64,000 bases of DNA from Platynereis dumerilii (Eukaryota > Annelida > Polychaeta > Phyllodocida > Nereididae). Each line of letters starts with the position of its first letter. The stretch's first letter is position 1. Both the position numbers and the translations under genes were made by a program. The DNA lies in contig JAPTHN010000004.1 in assembly GCA_026936325.1 (NCBI GenBank), positions 46,155,289-46,219,288 on the forward strand, written 5' to 3'. Positions 26,101 to 33,839 of this stretch are shown here, piece after piece. Under the pieces are notes generated by a model. That model made no database searches, was not told where the DNA came from, and saw only the letters and a list, made by a program, of their open reading frames with translations.

Positions 26101-29100
26101 AATGGGACGGATCACTTTATTTGTAATTTACAGTATATGTACAGTATATGTACAACGCTATCTCTCCCTAGGTAACCTATCTTTTAATACCTCCCAAAAC
26201 TATCTACGCTTTGATATCTTACTCATTATTTGAACATGAAATACAATTCACATCACTATAAATTAGTATAATCAACTGACAGAAACAATGGTAAAAAGAA
26301 AGAAAAATAAATCTTATTGTCCTGCTTGGTACTTACAAGATAAACAACTTTTAGGTCATCCAAGGTCATCAAAGTGTCAATGTGACTTACCAAAATACTT
26401 ATTTGAACACTTGTAGTAAGTTAGCCAATCAAATTAAAATGTTTATAGAGACTTTAGGGATGTTAGTCAATGTTGCAAGCACGCGAAAACAGTTAAATAT
26501 GTGTAATTTTAGTCTGAGAGGTCACTAACCCCCAAGGACAATAAGAGGTAAAATTTAAAGTGTTTGAACATCTATAGTGAAGTGCAGAGTCTGTAGAAGC
26601 TATCTGGAAAGTTTCAAGCTTTTTTCATTACATGCACAATCCTTTTGGTTGTTTGTCCCACCGGAACATTTTTATGCAGTTCTCACAGTACTTACTGAGC
26701 ACTGATAATATACATAGATATGGCATGTTGGTACTCATTTTGAAGGAAATTTTATTCTGAATTCAAATATATAACTCTCATGTCTGTCACTTTAACCTGG
26801 ACAAAAATAACGCTAACCGCGAATCTACCGAAACTAACTTTAAAGGCATATCTTTGATCCTGAAGTGCACCGCCGATTTTCACCGCAGGTCAAAAATGAA
26901 AATGGAATGGCCAGTTTCATGCAAATTGACAAGTATCTAGACCTGCTGTTTCAATTTTCACTCCACCCTATTGGACAATGTTCCTATATCCTCTGCCCAT
27001 GGGCGCTGCACTGCAGCTGCCCTGAGCTGTATCATAGGTGGAATGCTTACCACAAATTTCATTTGCTGCATTTTGGTTCATGACCAAGAAATTCAAATCA
27101 AATGAAATCAAATCGAAGTCGTGCAATACTATTGATGATATAGCCATTACAGTAACACAATTTTAACATGGTCGTCAATGGCAAATAGCCAAGGGGTGTA
27201 CTTTCAAGCTCAACTGTGTACTCTAAAATATTTCGGTACAAAATTGTTTTTTTAGATTCAAAATGGTTTTTAAAAAAACCAAATGTTGGTTTTTAGCATT
27301 GAAATTAAAAAACCAATTTTGTCTGAATTTTTTTAAGTGTAGTAAGATTATGAAGAACCCAAAAATATATAATAGACAGACTCACTTGGAAGAGTTGGAA
27401 GCATTTTGTGTCTTTCTGTACCCCTTGGACCAAAAATGCTGCAATTTGAAACACATTTCAATGATAATCATTGCAAAATGCAGAACTTTATATATTTCAA
27501 CTTAATACAGTGTATACATATGTAGTAAATCATGAAAGTCAATCCAAACAAATTCATGAAATTTTTTTTTTTTTTCATATTCATGAATTTTTTTTTTCAT
27601 ACATCGAGCCTGAGGATGGTTATTTCGGGAAAGAAAATCATATTTGATACAACAATAGGCGAAATTACAATTTCCTGATAGCGGAAAAATGAGATCTAGC
27701 TTTGTCTAAGCCCTTTATTTGAAAAATGAGAAAAAGTATGTGGTGTACATGTCAGGCAATCTATGTACCAATTTTCGCTTTGAAACGTTTGATGGTTATT
27801 AGGGTGCATCGTCTGCCCCTATATCTTCAAAACATCATGCACTTTTGCATGATTATTCCTTTGTATCACAAAAGAAGCCCTGCAAAATTTTAGGAAAATA
27901 TTCCAATGCCAAAGGGTGGCACAACAGCCTTGAAATTTCAGTATTAGGTCATATATTAGCTGTTATAAATAATATTGTCAATTTTTATTGAAATGAATTC
28001 TGGATTGAACAGTAAGATTCCTAAGAAAGAGAGCTTTAATTTGAATACCTACATCAATGGTTTCCATTGAATAGAAGTCGTAATTTTGCCAAGATATTTT
28101 ATTTTTTATCGGGTGAAATGCATTAAATCAAAGAAAGGATGTTGATAAGACTTTGGGAAGTCAAGGAAGTCTACAAAGTGATGATATGATCTACTACATC
28201 ATTTGATATAACCTTGATTGCATTATGGTGTAGTCAGAGGAAAGACAAGAGGCAGAGCGTTGTCTCAATGAATTGTTGTATTTCTCATATTTACATGTAA
28301 TTTATGTAAATTTGCACATTTGAATTTGATGAATAACTATCCAGAAAAAATATTACATTTTCTACTTTCTTCAGCGAAGTGTTCCTTATGTTTTATTCTA
28401 ATGATTACGTGAAAGTTAGGCAGAAGTTGACCTTTTAAGTTGATTTTTCCAAACATTTTGTCATAATAGTCAAAAACTTCCAGCTTTCCAAAAAACTAAA
28501 GCATGAGAAATTTTCAGAAATATAGCTTTAGTTTTCACTAAGTTGATATGCTTCACCGTGGTGCTATCATTGTGACCCTTCATAACAAAGCAAATACTTG
28601 CTCAATCTTCACCAAATTGTCAGGCATTATAGTCTGTACACAGTAGCAGGTGTTCTGATAAAATTTGGTTGAATGAAAGAATGTTACATAATGACTGTAT
28701 GGCAAAATACTAAATAAGTGGAAATTTAAGCATATAATCAGTTCTGATGCTATATGTCATAGTAATAGTCACCAAAGTGTCTAAATGTGTTAGGTACACA
28801 TCAAATTAATCATTCATGACAAAATTACAAATAGATACATGGTTGAACTGTTGGTTCGTCGGATTTTGCAGAAACCATTTTGGCTTTAAACATGGCCAAA
28901 TTCTAAGTAGGTGTAAAAAGATAGAACACCACCTTATCTGAACAGAAAATTGTGTTAAATGCTTACCATAGATGAGAAATCTAATAAAACAAATGAAATT
29001 TTTATCAGAAGAAAAAATATTTACTACTTTATTCTTACTTGAGAAATTAACAATTTTTGTAATTATAAACACTTCAAGCAAACCCGATGAGAAAATGTTA

Positions 29101-32100
29101 AATCTGCAGATTTAATTGCGATTTTGTCATGAATGCTTAATTTGGTGTGTGCCAAACACATCCAGACACTTTGGTGACTATTACTATCATGCAAATGACA
29201 TTTTACATCAGAACTGATTATATGCTTAAATTTTGCAACTAATTTAGCATTTTGCTTTACAGTTATTATATAACATTCTTTCATTCAACCAAATTTTATC
29301 AGAACACCTACTACTGTGTACAGACTATAATTCCTGAAAATTTGGTGAAGATTGAGTGAGTATTTTCTTTGTTATGATTGGTCACAAAGATAGCACCATT
29401 GTGAAGCATAGCAGCTGAGTGAAAACTAACGGCCATGGCTGTAGATATTTCTAACCGCGACTTTTGAAAGCATCATTTTTTGACAATTTTGGACTACACT
29501 TTGACACAAAAGTGCCACCCTAAGGTCACATCCGATCTTATTGAAATTTTGCAGAATACGTTTCTATGGGCAAAGGTACAATATGGCAAAAGTGCAAATG
29601 AATATGTCAATTTTTTCATTTTTAGGGGGCAGACGATGCACCCTAGTGGTTATTGCTGTAGGCCTGATTCAACGCAGAAAAATGGGTTTGTGTATTGGAA
29701 GAAGTCCTTGATTTAGCCATCTAAATAGCATTTTCACTTTTGGAAGTCCGATTTTCATTTATGGAGATACACGTATCTACAATTATGTGTAGGAGCATTT
29801 CACATTATGTCTGTGATATTAAGGGACACATATTCTCATTATAACCAAAATAGCAAAAATTATGCTTTCATGACAGTCGCCACAGATGAGATTTGGTTTT
29901 TCTCATTTCCCATGTCTAATGAATAAGAAATACGCATCTGAAATACCATTAGGCATTCTTTATTATATAATTTTATATACCTATTTTTGCTTGCAAAAAT
30001 CTGATATATTTGATGCTCCATGCCCGAATATGGGTTGTTTCCGAAGCAAGATAGGTTTTGTGATCGTGACGGAGCACCTTGATCTTGCCATTAGAATGCA
30101 ATTTTCTTTCTTTAAAGTAAGATTTTTCTTTTATGGAGAACATATATAATGGTTTACAGCAGCATTTTGGGTTATGTATAGGGTATTAAGAAAAATATTT
30201 TCTTATTTAAAAGCAAAATTATGCTTCTCTGACAGCTGCAAAAAAAAAGATAAATAACATTCCAATCCTCTATTTGTAAGAAACGATAAAAGCCATCTAT
30301 ATATACCAATTTTTCTTTCTAAAGTCTGGTATTTGTTGCTCCCCAGTATTTATAAATCAGAAAGTCTCGATCTCGCCCACAAATTTTTTTTGATGTTCGT
30401 GTTTTTGGCCAAATCCTGAGGACCAGTAATTGTATTTGTCTATAACCCTAGACATTCAAATCAACTGTCAGATTTGACCTGGACTAGGGTGCATCGTCTG
30501 CCCCCTAAAAATGAAAAAATTGACATATTCATTTGCACTTTTGCCATATTGTACCTTTGCCCATAGAAACGTATTCTGCAAAATTTCAATAAGATCGGAT
30601 GTGGTCTTAGGGTGGCACTTTTGTGTCAAAGTGTAGTCCAAAATTGTCAAAAAATGATGCTTTCAAAAGTCGCGGTTAGATATATCTACAGCCATGGCCG
30701 TTAGTTTTCACTCAGCTGCTATGCTTCACAATGGTGCTATCTTTGTGACCAATCATAACAAAGAAAATACTCACTCAATCTTCACCAAATTTTCAGGAAT
30801 TATAGTCTGTACACAGTAGTAGGTGTTCTGATAAAATTTGGTTGAATGAAAGAATGTTATATAATAACTGTAAAGCAAAATGCTAAATTAGTTGCAAAAT
30901 TTAAGCATATAATCAGTTCTGATGTAAAATGTCATTTGCATGATAGTAATAGTCACCAAAGTGTCTGGATGTGTTTGGCACACACCAAATTAAGCATTCA
31001 TGACAAAATCACAATTAAATCTGCAGATTTAACATTTTCTCATCGGGTTTGCTTGAAGTGTTTATAATTACAAAAATTGTTAATTTCTCAAGTAAGAATA
31101 AAGTAGTAAATATTTTTTCTTCTGATAAAAATTTTATTTGTTTTATTAAATTTCACATCTATGGTAAGCATTTAACACAATTTTCTGTTCAGATAAGGTG
31201 GTGTTCTATCTTTTTACACCTACTTAGAATTTGGCCATGTTTAAAGCCAAAATGGTTTCTGCAAAATCCGACGAACCAACAGTTCAACCATGTATCTATT
31301 TGTAATTTTGTCATGAATGATTAATTTGATGTGTACCTAACACATTTAGACACTTTGGTGACTATTACTATGACATATAGCATCAGAACTGATTATATGC
31401 TTAAATTTCCACTTATTTAGTATTTTGCCATACAGTCATTATGTAACATTCTTTCATTCAACCAAATTTTATCAGAACACCTGCTACTGTGTACAGACTA
31501 TAATGCCTGACAATTTGGTGAAGATTGAGCAAGTATTTGCTTTGTTATGAAGGGTCACAATGAAAGCACCATGGTGAAGCATATCAACTGAGTGAAAACT
31601 AAAGCTATATTTCTGAAAATTTCTCATGCTTTAGTTTTTTGGAAAGCTGGAAGTTTTTGACTATTATGACAAAATGTTTGGAAAAATCAACTTAAAAGGT
31701 CAACTTCTGCCTAACTTTCACGTAATCATTAGAATAAAACATAAGGAACACTTCGCTGAAGAAAGTAGAAAATGTAATATTTTTTCTGGATAGTTATTCA
31801 TCAAATTCAAATGTGCAAATTTACATAAATTACATGTAAATATGAGAAATACAACAATTCATTGAGACAACGCTCTGCCTCTTGTCTTTCCTCTGACTAC
31901 ACCATAATGCAATCAAGGTTATATCAAATGATGTAGTAGATCATATCATCACTTTGTAGACTTCCTTGAGTTCCCAAAGTCATATTAATATCCTTTTTTT
32001 GATTTATCGCATTTTACCCGATAAAAAAGAAAATATCTTGGCAAAATTACGACTTCTATTCAATGGAAACCATTGATGTAGGTATTCAAATTAAAGCTCT

Positions 32101-32733
32101 CTTTCTTAGGAATCTTACTGTTCAATCCAGAATTCATTTCAATAAAAATTGACAATATTATTTATAACCGTGAATCGCTAATATATGACCTAATACTGAA
32201 ATTTCAAGGCTGTTGTGCCACCCTTTGGCATTGGAATATTTTCCTAAAATTTTGCAGGGCTTCTTTTATGATATAAAGGAATAATCATGCAAAAGTGCAT
32301 GATGTTTTGAAGATATAGGGGCAGACGATGCACCCTAACCTGGACTCAAAAAAGATTTGCAAAAGGCAACCCTATTTTAGAACATTCCACCTGCATTACG
32401 CAACCCGCGGGTTCTTGTTGATTAAGAAATTATTTTTAAAAAATCTAAAAAGAAATTAAACAACCTTTTGCAATTGGCTAAGAAATTACAAAAACAGTCA
32501 AAGACGAAAAAAAAAGGAGAAAAATAAATCTATACAACAAAAATTTGATTTATTACAAAGAAGTTATTAAAAATAAAATCCGAATAAAAAAAGGGTCCTA
32601 AAAACAACAATAACTATTATGAACGAAGTTTTTCAATTAAGTTATATTATTAATAACTTTAATAACTTAGTTGATATATTAGTAAATATCACTCACCAGA
32701 AGAGGCTAGTGTGAAGATGAGTAGATAATTCAT
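4928..32733 (-). CDS. gene C: secreted helical protein, family unknown
   Basis: Six exons on the minus strand: 32697-32733, 27386-27438, 22755-22884, 12310-12427, 10371-10612 and 4928-5112. Together they give 765 bases and an uninterrupted 254-residue protein. Every junction has AG/GT ends and the phases agree (1, 0, 1, 2, 1). Residues 1-18 (MNYLLIFTLASSAFLVQG) are a clear signal peptide. The rest is charged and leucine-rich, predicted by eye to be helical, with only two cysteines (C25, C70) and one N-glycosylation sequon (N130-L-T). No transmembrane segment follows the signal, so it is probably secreted. I do not recognise the family; a faint likeness to insect microvillar G12 repeat proteins is too weak to name it. 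The introns (1.7 to 10.3 kb) are mostly transposons. The 53-base exon 2 is the least certain piece, but it completes the signal peptide in phase. Confidence 0.72.
5355..5588. mobile_element. possible hAT-like MITE remnant
   Basis: Starts with CAGTGTTGCTTAAGTTACTTT-like sequence (split: CAGTGTTGCTT / AAGTTACTTT) and holds many AGTAACT / AGATTACTTAG motifs, a texture common in hAT MITEs. The right end is poorly matched, so boundaries are uncertain. Confidence 0.35.
6597..8462 (+). pseudogene. Harbinger accessory protein, MADF-like, broken
   Basis: From ATG 6597 the protein is basic and rich in KSPTKRGRP-type AT-hook-like repeats (residues ~105-160), with an acidic DEEDEDDDDED stretch. Further on (about 7520-7840) a MADF-like domain can be read: EDELIDWYRENKDLYSK, then TKWRNNIRTTFGKI, a GSGRKK linker and an FLRASI end. 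The C-terminal part (8140-8450) is glutamine-rich with a LDFLSQTDNYFVQAAV helix. In Harbingers this partner binds DNA and helps import the transposase. It is broken: stops at 7077, 7235 and 7691, a frame change between about 7080 and 7150 and another near 8140. Its 3' end overlaps that of the convergent transposase gene. Confidence 0.7.
8410..9681 (-). pseudogene. HARBI1-like Harbinger transposase, broken
   Basis: Starts at ATG 9681 (MMADEDAGEDLD), then an arginine run and RRKRWWIRN, the usual HARBI1 N-terminus. It continues through ITKQDTNMRRAL and TLRYLATGESY to the DDE nuclease: HCIGALDGKHI (first D), QGSSSDGGVF (second D) and ENAFGILSHRFRCF (E). It ends with YLRDYFNSPAGSVPWQM, typical of the family. 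Two in-frame stops (9559-9561 and 9238-9240) and two frame changes (near 8748 and near 8605) break the reading. All three catalytic residues are still encoded. About 420 codons in all, slightly above the family's usual length. Confidence 0.85.
10371..10612 (-). CDS. gene C exon 5 (largest)
   Basis: 242 bases, residues 113-193, with acceptor TTTTGCAG and donor GTAGGT. Encodes amphipathic helices including RDDLLNFFEALTSEFGSNF and FVLKHPEELVDALR. The Harbinger transposon ends only about 15 bases past the donor. Confidence 0.8.
10656..11086. mobile_element. hAT MITE with perfect 8-bp target duplication
   Basis: 431 bases bounded by GTTTTAAT at 10648-10655 and 11087-11094. Termini are TAGTGATGCAAGGAT and, inverted, TAGAGTTGCACCGTATCCGG, a typical hAT form. 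The interior has repeated CCGGATA / TATCCGG motifs. Lies in intron 4 of gene C, 44 bases upstream (minus strand) of exon 5. Confidence 0.82.
11340..11520 (-). mobile_element. SINE type S1, diverged copy
   Basis: Shares ATCTGTATTTTTGCACTTGG, GAGGACAGGAGG and CAGGTGACC landmarks with the copy at 3050, with internal differences. Lies in intron 4 of gene C. Confidence 0.5.
11970..12240 (-). mobile_element. SINE type S1, interrupted copy
   Basis: TTTATGTCCTGTAATTATGCAC opens it in two halves (TTTATGTCCTG / TAATTATGCAC). GTCCAGGTAACACGGCCAGAGC and the tRNA-like end follow after a G-rich insert near 12110-12160. A 137-codon minus-strand frame across it is not a gene. Confidence 0.5.
12310..12427 (-). 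CDS. gene C exon 4
   Basis: 118 bases, residues 74-112 plus two bases, with acceptor TTTTTCAG and donor GTGAGT. Encodes VEEFSHMVHLPYNQLSPMYK and the following helix. Confidence 0.75.
12471..12566. repeat. 14-bp minisatellite CCAGTCTATCGCCT
   Basis: Seven head-to-tail copies, with only T/G changes in the CTATC/CTGTC/CTGTT position. Sits about 45 bases from the acceptor of gene C exon 4, on the intron side. Confidence 0.9.
12698..13095. mobile_element. internal part of the Tc1-like repeat seen at 23355
   Basis: Collinear with 23460-24200: GAACTGCATGCTGCTGCCATCTGG (split: GAACTGCATGCTG / CTGCCATCTGG), AGACTCAGCAATCACATTC, and CAGCGGTCCACTTGTAGACATG-type landmarks in order. The hAT MITE present in the other copy is absent here, so this shows the empty site. 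Terminal repeats are missing. Confidence 0.7.
13530..13690. repeat. AAAATTTCTGAGATTCTCT minisatellite
   Basis: About seven copies of an ~20-base unit. Related sequences occur at 41130-41510 and 52190-52600. Confidence 0.8.
13881..14051. mobile_element. short hAT-like MITE, CAGTGGCGGATCC ends
   Basis: 171 bases running from CAGTGGCGGATCCAGAC to AAAATCTGCCACTG, the inverted terminal motif. Interior ends with a C run. Flanks do not show an exact duplication. Lies in intron 3 of gene C. Confidence 0.6.
14801..14876. repeat. 25-bp arm hairpin
   Basis: TTTATAGTCAATCATCAGAC at 14802 pairs with its reverse complement near 14856-14875, with a 26-base loop. Could be a tiny MITE or a hairpin RNA; nothing chooses between them. 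Confidence 0.6.
14877..15717. other. intronic, purine tract only
   Basis: AT-rich intron 3 sequence. A GGAAGGAAGGG-type tract lies at 15225-15312 and a short GATA run at 15320-15350. Nothing else recognised. Confidence 0.45.
16068..17030 (+). repeat. 568-bp tandem units, left arm
   Basis: About 1.7 units. The GGGGGGTCACTCCGAAACTG landmark recurs at about 16068 and 16636, 568 bases apart. Orientation is opposite to the right-arm array. Confidence 0.85.
17366..18356 (+). mobile_element. tRNA-derived SINE type S2, split by an insertion
   Basis: The tRNA-like head holds GGTGGCCAAGTGGCTGAGG (A box) and GGGTTCGAACCCC (B box, about 17427). The body runs to 17540, resumes at 18191 (TGCTGGGCAAGTAAAAGATC) and ends in a (TATC)n tail at 18332-18356. 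Other copies are at 53700 and, inverted, 37843. The gap is the insertion at 17541-18190. Confidence 0.82.
17541..18190. mobile_element. 650-bp insertion with 8-bp duplication
   Basis: AGTATCTA occurs exactly at 17533-17540 and 18191-18198, and removing one copy plus the insert restores the SINE. The right end (GGGCCGGGTCAGCCCGCCCC, then GTGCAGAGCTTT) looks like a hAT terminus with GC-rich CCCGC motifs from 18000 on. The left end (ATATATACATTTGG) is not a clear inverted partner. A (TTGA)n run lies at about 17700. Confidence 0.7.
18780..21930 (-). repeat. 568-bp tandem units, right arm
   Basis: Five to six units. The CGGAGTGACCCCCCTGGAGT landmark recurs near 19075, 19645, 20213, 20782, 21350 and 21908, steps of about 568. 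The three units between about 20,150 and 21,870 are nearly identical; the outer ones are diverged. Short open frames of 60-70 codons recur in each unit but reflect the repeat, not a gene. Confidence 0.9.
22285..22754. other. intron 3 of gene C, unique part
   Basis: Between the TTAA element and exon 3 of gene C. A short TATC/TATT run lies at 22485-22505. Nothing else recognised. Confidence 0.45.
22755..22884 (-). CDS. gene C exon 3
   Basis: 130 bases, residues 31-73, with acceptor TTCGATGCAG and donor GTAAGT. Contains LLYDANERGGETAKMFEELT and the second cysteine (C70). Codon use is GC-richer than the flanks, as in a real exon. Confidence 0.75.
23523..23925. mobile_element. hAT MITE CAGGGCTTTGGAGTCGG, complete
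   Basis: 403 bases with perfect 17-base ends CAGGGCTTTGGAGTCGG and CCGACTCCAAAGCCCTG. Rich in GACTCCGACTCC. Target duplication CTTTGTAT / TTTTGTAT at 23515-23522 and 23926-23933 (7 of 8). It interrupts the Tc1-like element; the copy at 12698 lacks it. MITEs with this terminus are common across animals. Confidence 0.88.
24757..26970. mobile_element. 2.2-kb TIR element inside a SINE
   Basis: Ends TAGGGTGGAGTGAAAA (from 24759) and TTTTCACTCCACCCTA (to 26970). Inverted similarity continues inward (AGCAGGTCCAGATGCTTGTC against GACAAGTATCTAGACCTGCT). Flanks TTGGGCAT and TTGGACAA approximate an 8-bp duplication of the SINE sequence TTGGGCAA. No transposase found. Probably hAT-like. Confidence 0.72.
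25115..25345 (-). mobile_element. possible LINE/SINE 3' end, inverted
   Basis: AATGATAATGATAATG (a simple-repeat tail) followed by TTTATAGTGCATTACAT and TGCACTGTACAAT, the look of a retroposon 3' end read on the minus strand. A similar end closes the SINE at 34236. Boundaries are approximate. Confidence 0.35.
27386..27438 (-). CDS. gene C exon 2 (end of signal peptide)
   Basis: 53 bases between a TTTCAAATTGCAG acceptor and a GTGAGT donor. It encodes residues 13-30 (AFLVQG, then VQKDTKCFQLFQ) and converts phase 1 to phase 0, exactly what exons 1 and 3 need. Found by reading, so less certain than the longer exons. Confidence 0.6.
27800..29645. mobile_element. hAT-like element, copy 1
   Basis: 1846 bases with ends TAGGGTGCATCGTCTGCCCC and its reverse complement. 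Target duplication ATGGTTAT / GTGGTTAT at 27792-27799 and 29646-29653 (7 of 8). No transposase. Inner arms at about 28550-28840 and 29098-29445 form a second, diverged inverted repeat. In intron 1 of gene C. Confidence 0.85.
29654..30476. other. intron 1 sequence between twin elements
   Basis: About 0.8 kb of AT-rich DNA with no recognisable exon or repeat. Some short self-similarity (TTGCAAAAATCTGATAT, TTATGGAGA) suggests an old local duplication at 29740-29870 and 29995-30240. Confidence 0.4.
30485..32337. mobile_element. hAT-like element, copy 2, inverted relative to copy 1
   Basis: 1853 bases, near-identical to copy 1 in reverse. Ends TAGGGTGCATCGTCTGCCCC and reverse complement. Perfect 8-bp target duplication ACCTGGAC at 30477-30484 and 32338-32345. 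Non-coding; mirrored short open frames (30846-31324 here, 28806-29284 in copy 1) are shared repeat sequence. Confidence 0.9.
32697..32733 (-). CDS. gene C exon 1 (start of signal peptide)
   Basis: ATG plus 12 codons (MNYLLIFTLASS) ending in a GTGAGT donor, phase 1. This is the only ATG followed by a hydrophobic run that joins in phase with exon 2. Confidence 0.68.
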
Positions 32734-33002
32734 TGTGAGAGATGCTTGCTGGTCCCTGGCAGGAAAGAGAATGTCAGTTCGGCAAGGCCTTTGGCCTTTT
32801 GAGCAGATATCTGGGGGTCCAAAAGGATCCATTTGAAGGGGGGGGTTCAGAATGAAAATTGATGGGGTCTAAACACTAAGCCCAAAGACGTGGGGGGGGG
32901 TGGGGCTAAACGATAGTAGGCCTCGCATTTGAGCGTAGGTGGAAAGATACAGGATTTACAACATTTTTAATGTCATTTCTTTTACAGTGAGGACGGTTGG
33001 AT
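32734..33002. other. upstream region of gene C
   Basis: Likely holds the 5' UTR and promoter of gene C. TTTCCTGCCAG|GGACCAGC on the minus strand at about 32755 could be a splice acceptor of a 5' UTR exon. G runs lie at 32836-32900. Nothing firm. Confidence 0.3.
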
Positions 33003-33140
33003 GATCGGGGCATTATGTCCTGTATTTATATTTATGCAGTTGGTAGGCTAATTAGGACAGGAGGAGGACACAGCAATGAGGCGAAGGATGATTGAAACAG
33101 CCGTCCGCCACAGGGCCAGGTGACCCGGCAATAACTGGAT
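33003..33140 (-). mobile_element. SINE type S1
   Basis: GGGGCATTATGTCCTGTATT, TTAGGACAGGAGGAGGACAC and CAGGTGACCCGGCAATAACTGG-type landmarks (given in parts) match the 3050 copy; the tRNA-like end is truncated. Confidence 0.7.
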
Positions 33141-33186
33141 TATCCTACGCATGCACAGTACATTTCAACAGTATCAGTGGAAAGCA

Positions 33187-33555
33187 TTACAGCCAGGAAA
33201 TTTGATATGCAAAAAGAGTGGACTGTTGCACTGTGAAAATGGCACATAGTGACTCATGAGAGCTGATGAAGTGTCATCTTCTCTGCATTCAACATGGGAA
33301 ACATAGAGGCTGTTTGATTATTCATGATCAAGAGAAGGCCATTTGAGTTGTCATAACTGATTATAGAGTAAAAATCAGATGCATAATCCTTTCGTTTCCC
33401 TGTCACAAACAGGTGAGATTAGTCTCCTTAAATCAAATTAACACTGAAAGTATTGGGTATAATCATGACAAATCATCAGCATGATGACACATGAAGTGCC
33501 ATTTTCACAGTACAGCAGTCTACTCTTTTTGCATATTAAATTTCCAGGCTGTATT
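33187..33555. repeat. inverted-repeat element (possible MITE)
   Basis: Arms at 33187-33246 and 33497-33555 are reverse complements over about 60 bases (ATGCAAAAAGAGTGGACTGT and GTGAAAATGGCAC landmarks). Outer limits and target site are unclear. Confidence 0.5.
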
Positions 33556-33839
33556 TAATTACAGGTCAGCCTTCCTACTGCAAAACAGGCAATAATAATC
33601 TTCAGGGCAAGAAAAAATGTGAATTTCCAGGCTATTTCCTAAAGTACCTCAATTTTCCCACAAATGGTCGCGCATTGAGAGCCCACTTCCAAGTAACAAA
33701 TTTGGACCTTTCTTCAAAAATTTCAAGTGTCATTTTTAAATTTCCAGGCAATGACATGCTAGGTTTCGCTAATTTTTTCAGCCATGAGAATATGTTAGTT
33801 CTCTGAGAAACTTTTCATTCTCCAACAGCAGTAAAGAGT

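Larger units (their letters stand above)
24483..27115 (+). mobile_element. tRNA-derived SINE type S3a, split by a 2.2-kb insertion
   Basis: The head has TGGCCTAGTGGTTAAGAG (A box) and GGATTCGAATCCC (B box, about 24541). The body runs to 24756, resumes at 26971 (TTGGACAATGTTCC) and ends in an AAATCAAATG-type tail near 27110. The inverted copy at 2690-2955 shows the uninterrupted order. Confidence 0.82.
23355..27216. mobile_element. Tc1/mariner-like element carrying nested insertions
   Basis: Left end CAGTTGTGCTTGAAAGTAAG after TA at 23353. Right end, inverted, is CAGTTGAGCTTGAAAGTACA at about 27200-27216. Removing the inserts (23523-23925 and 24483-27115) leaves about 850 bases without a transposase, so it is non-autonomous. 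A partial relative lies at 12698-13095. The right TA is blurred. In intron 2 of gene C. Confidence 0.68.

Noticed and set aside
28806-31324. Mirror-image 91- and 73-codon frames in the twin elements
   Set aside because: Shared because the two hAT-like copies are near-identical; low-complexity, no transposase motif.
27800-32337. Single 4.5-kb composite transposon or inverted segmental duplication
   Set aside because: Each half has its own ends and its own distinct 8-bp target duplication, so two separate insertions explain it better.
4928-32733. Naming gene C as an insect G12/microvillar-type protein
   Set aside because: Only a vague helical, leucine-rich likeness by eye; no diagnostic motif, so the name would be a guess.
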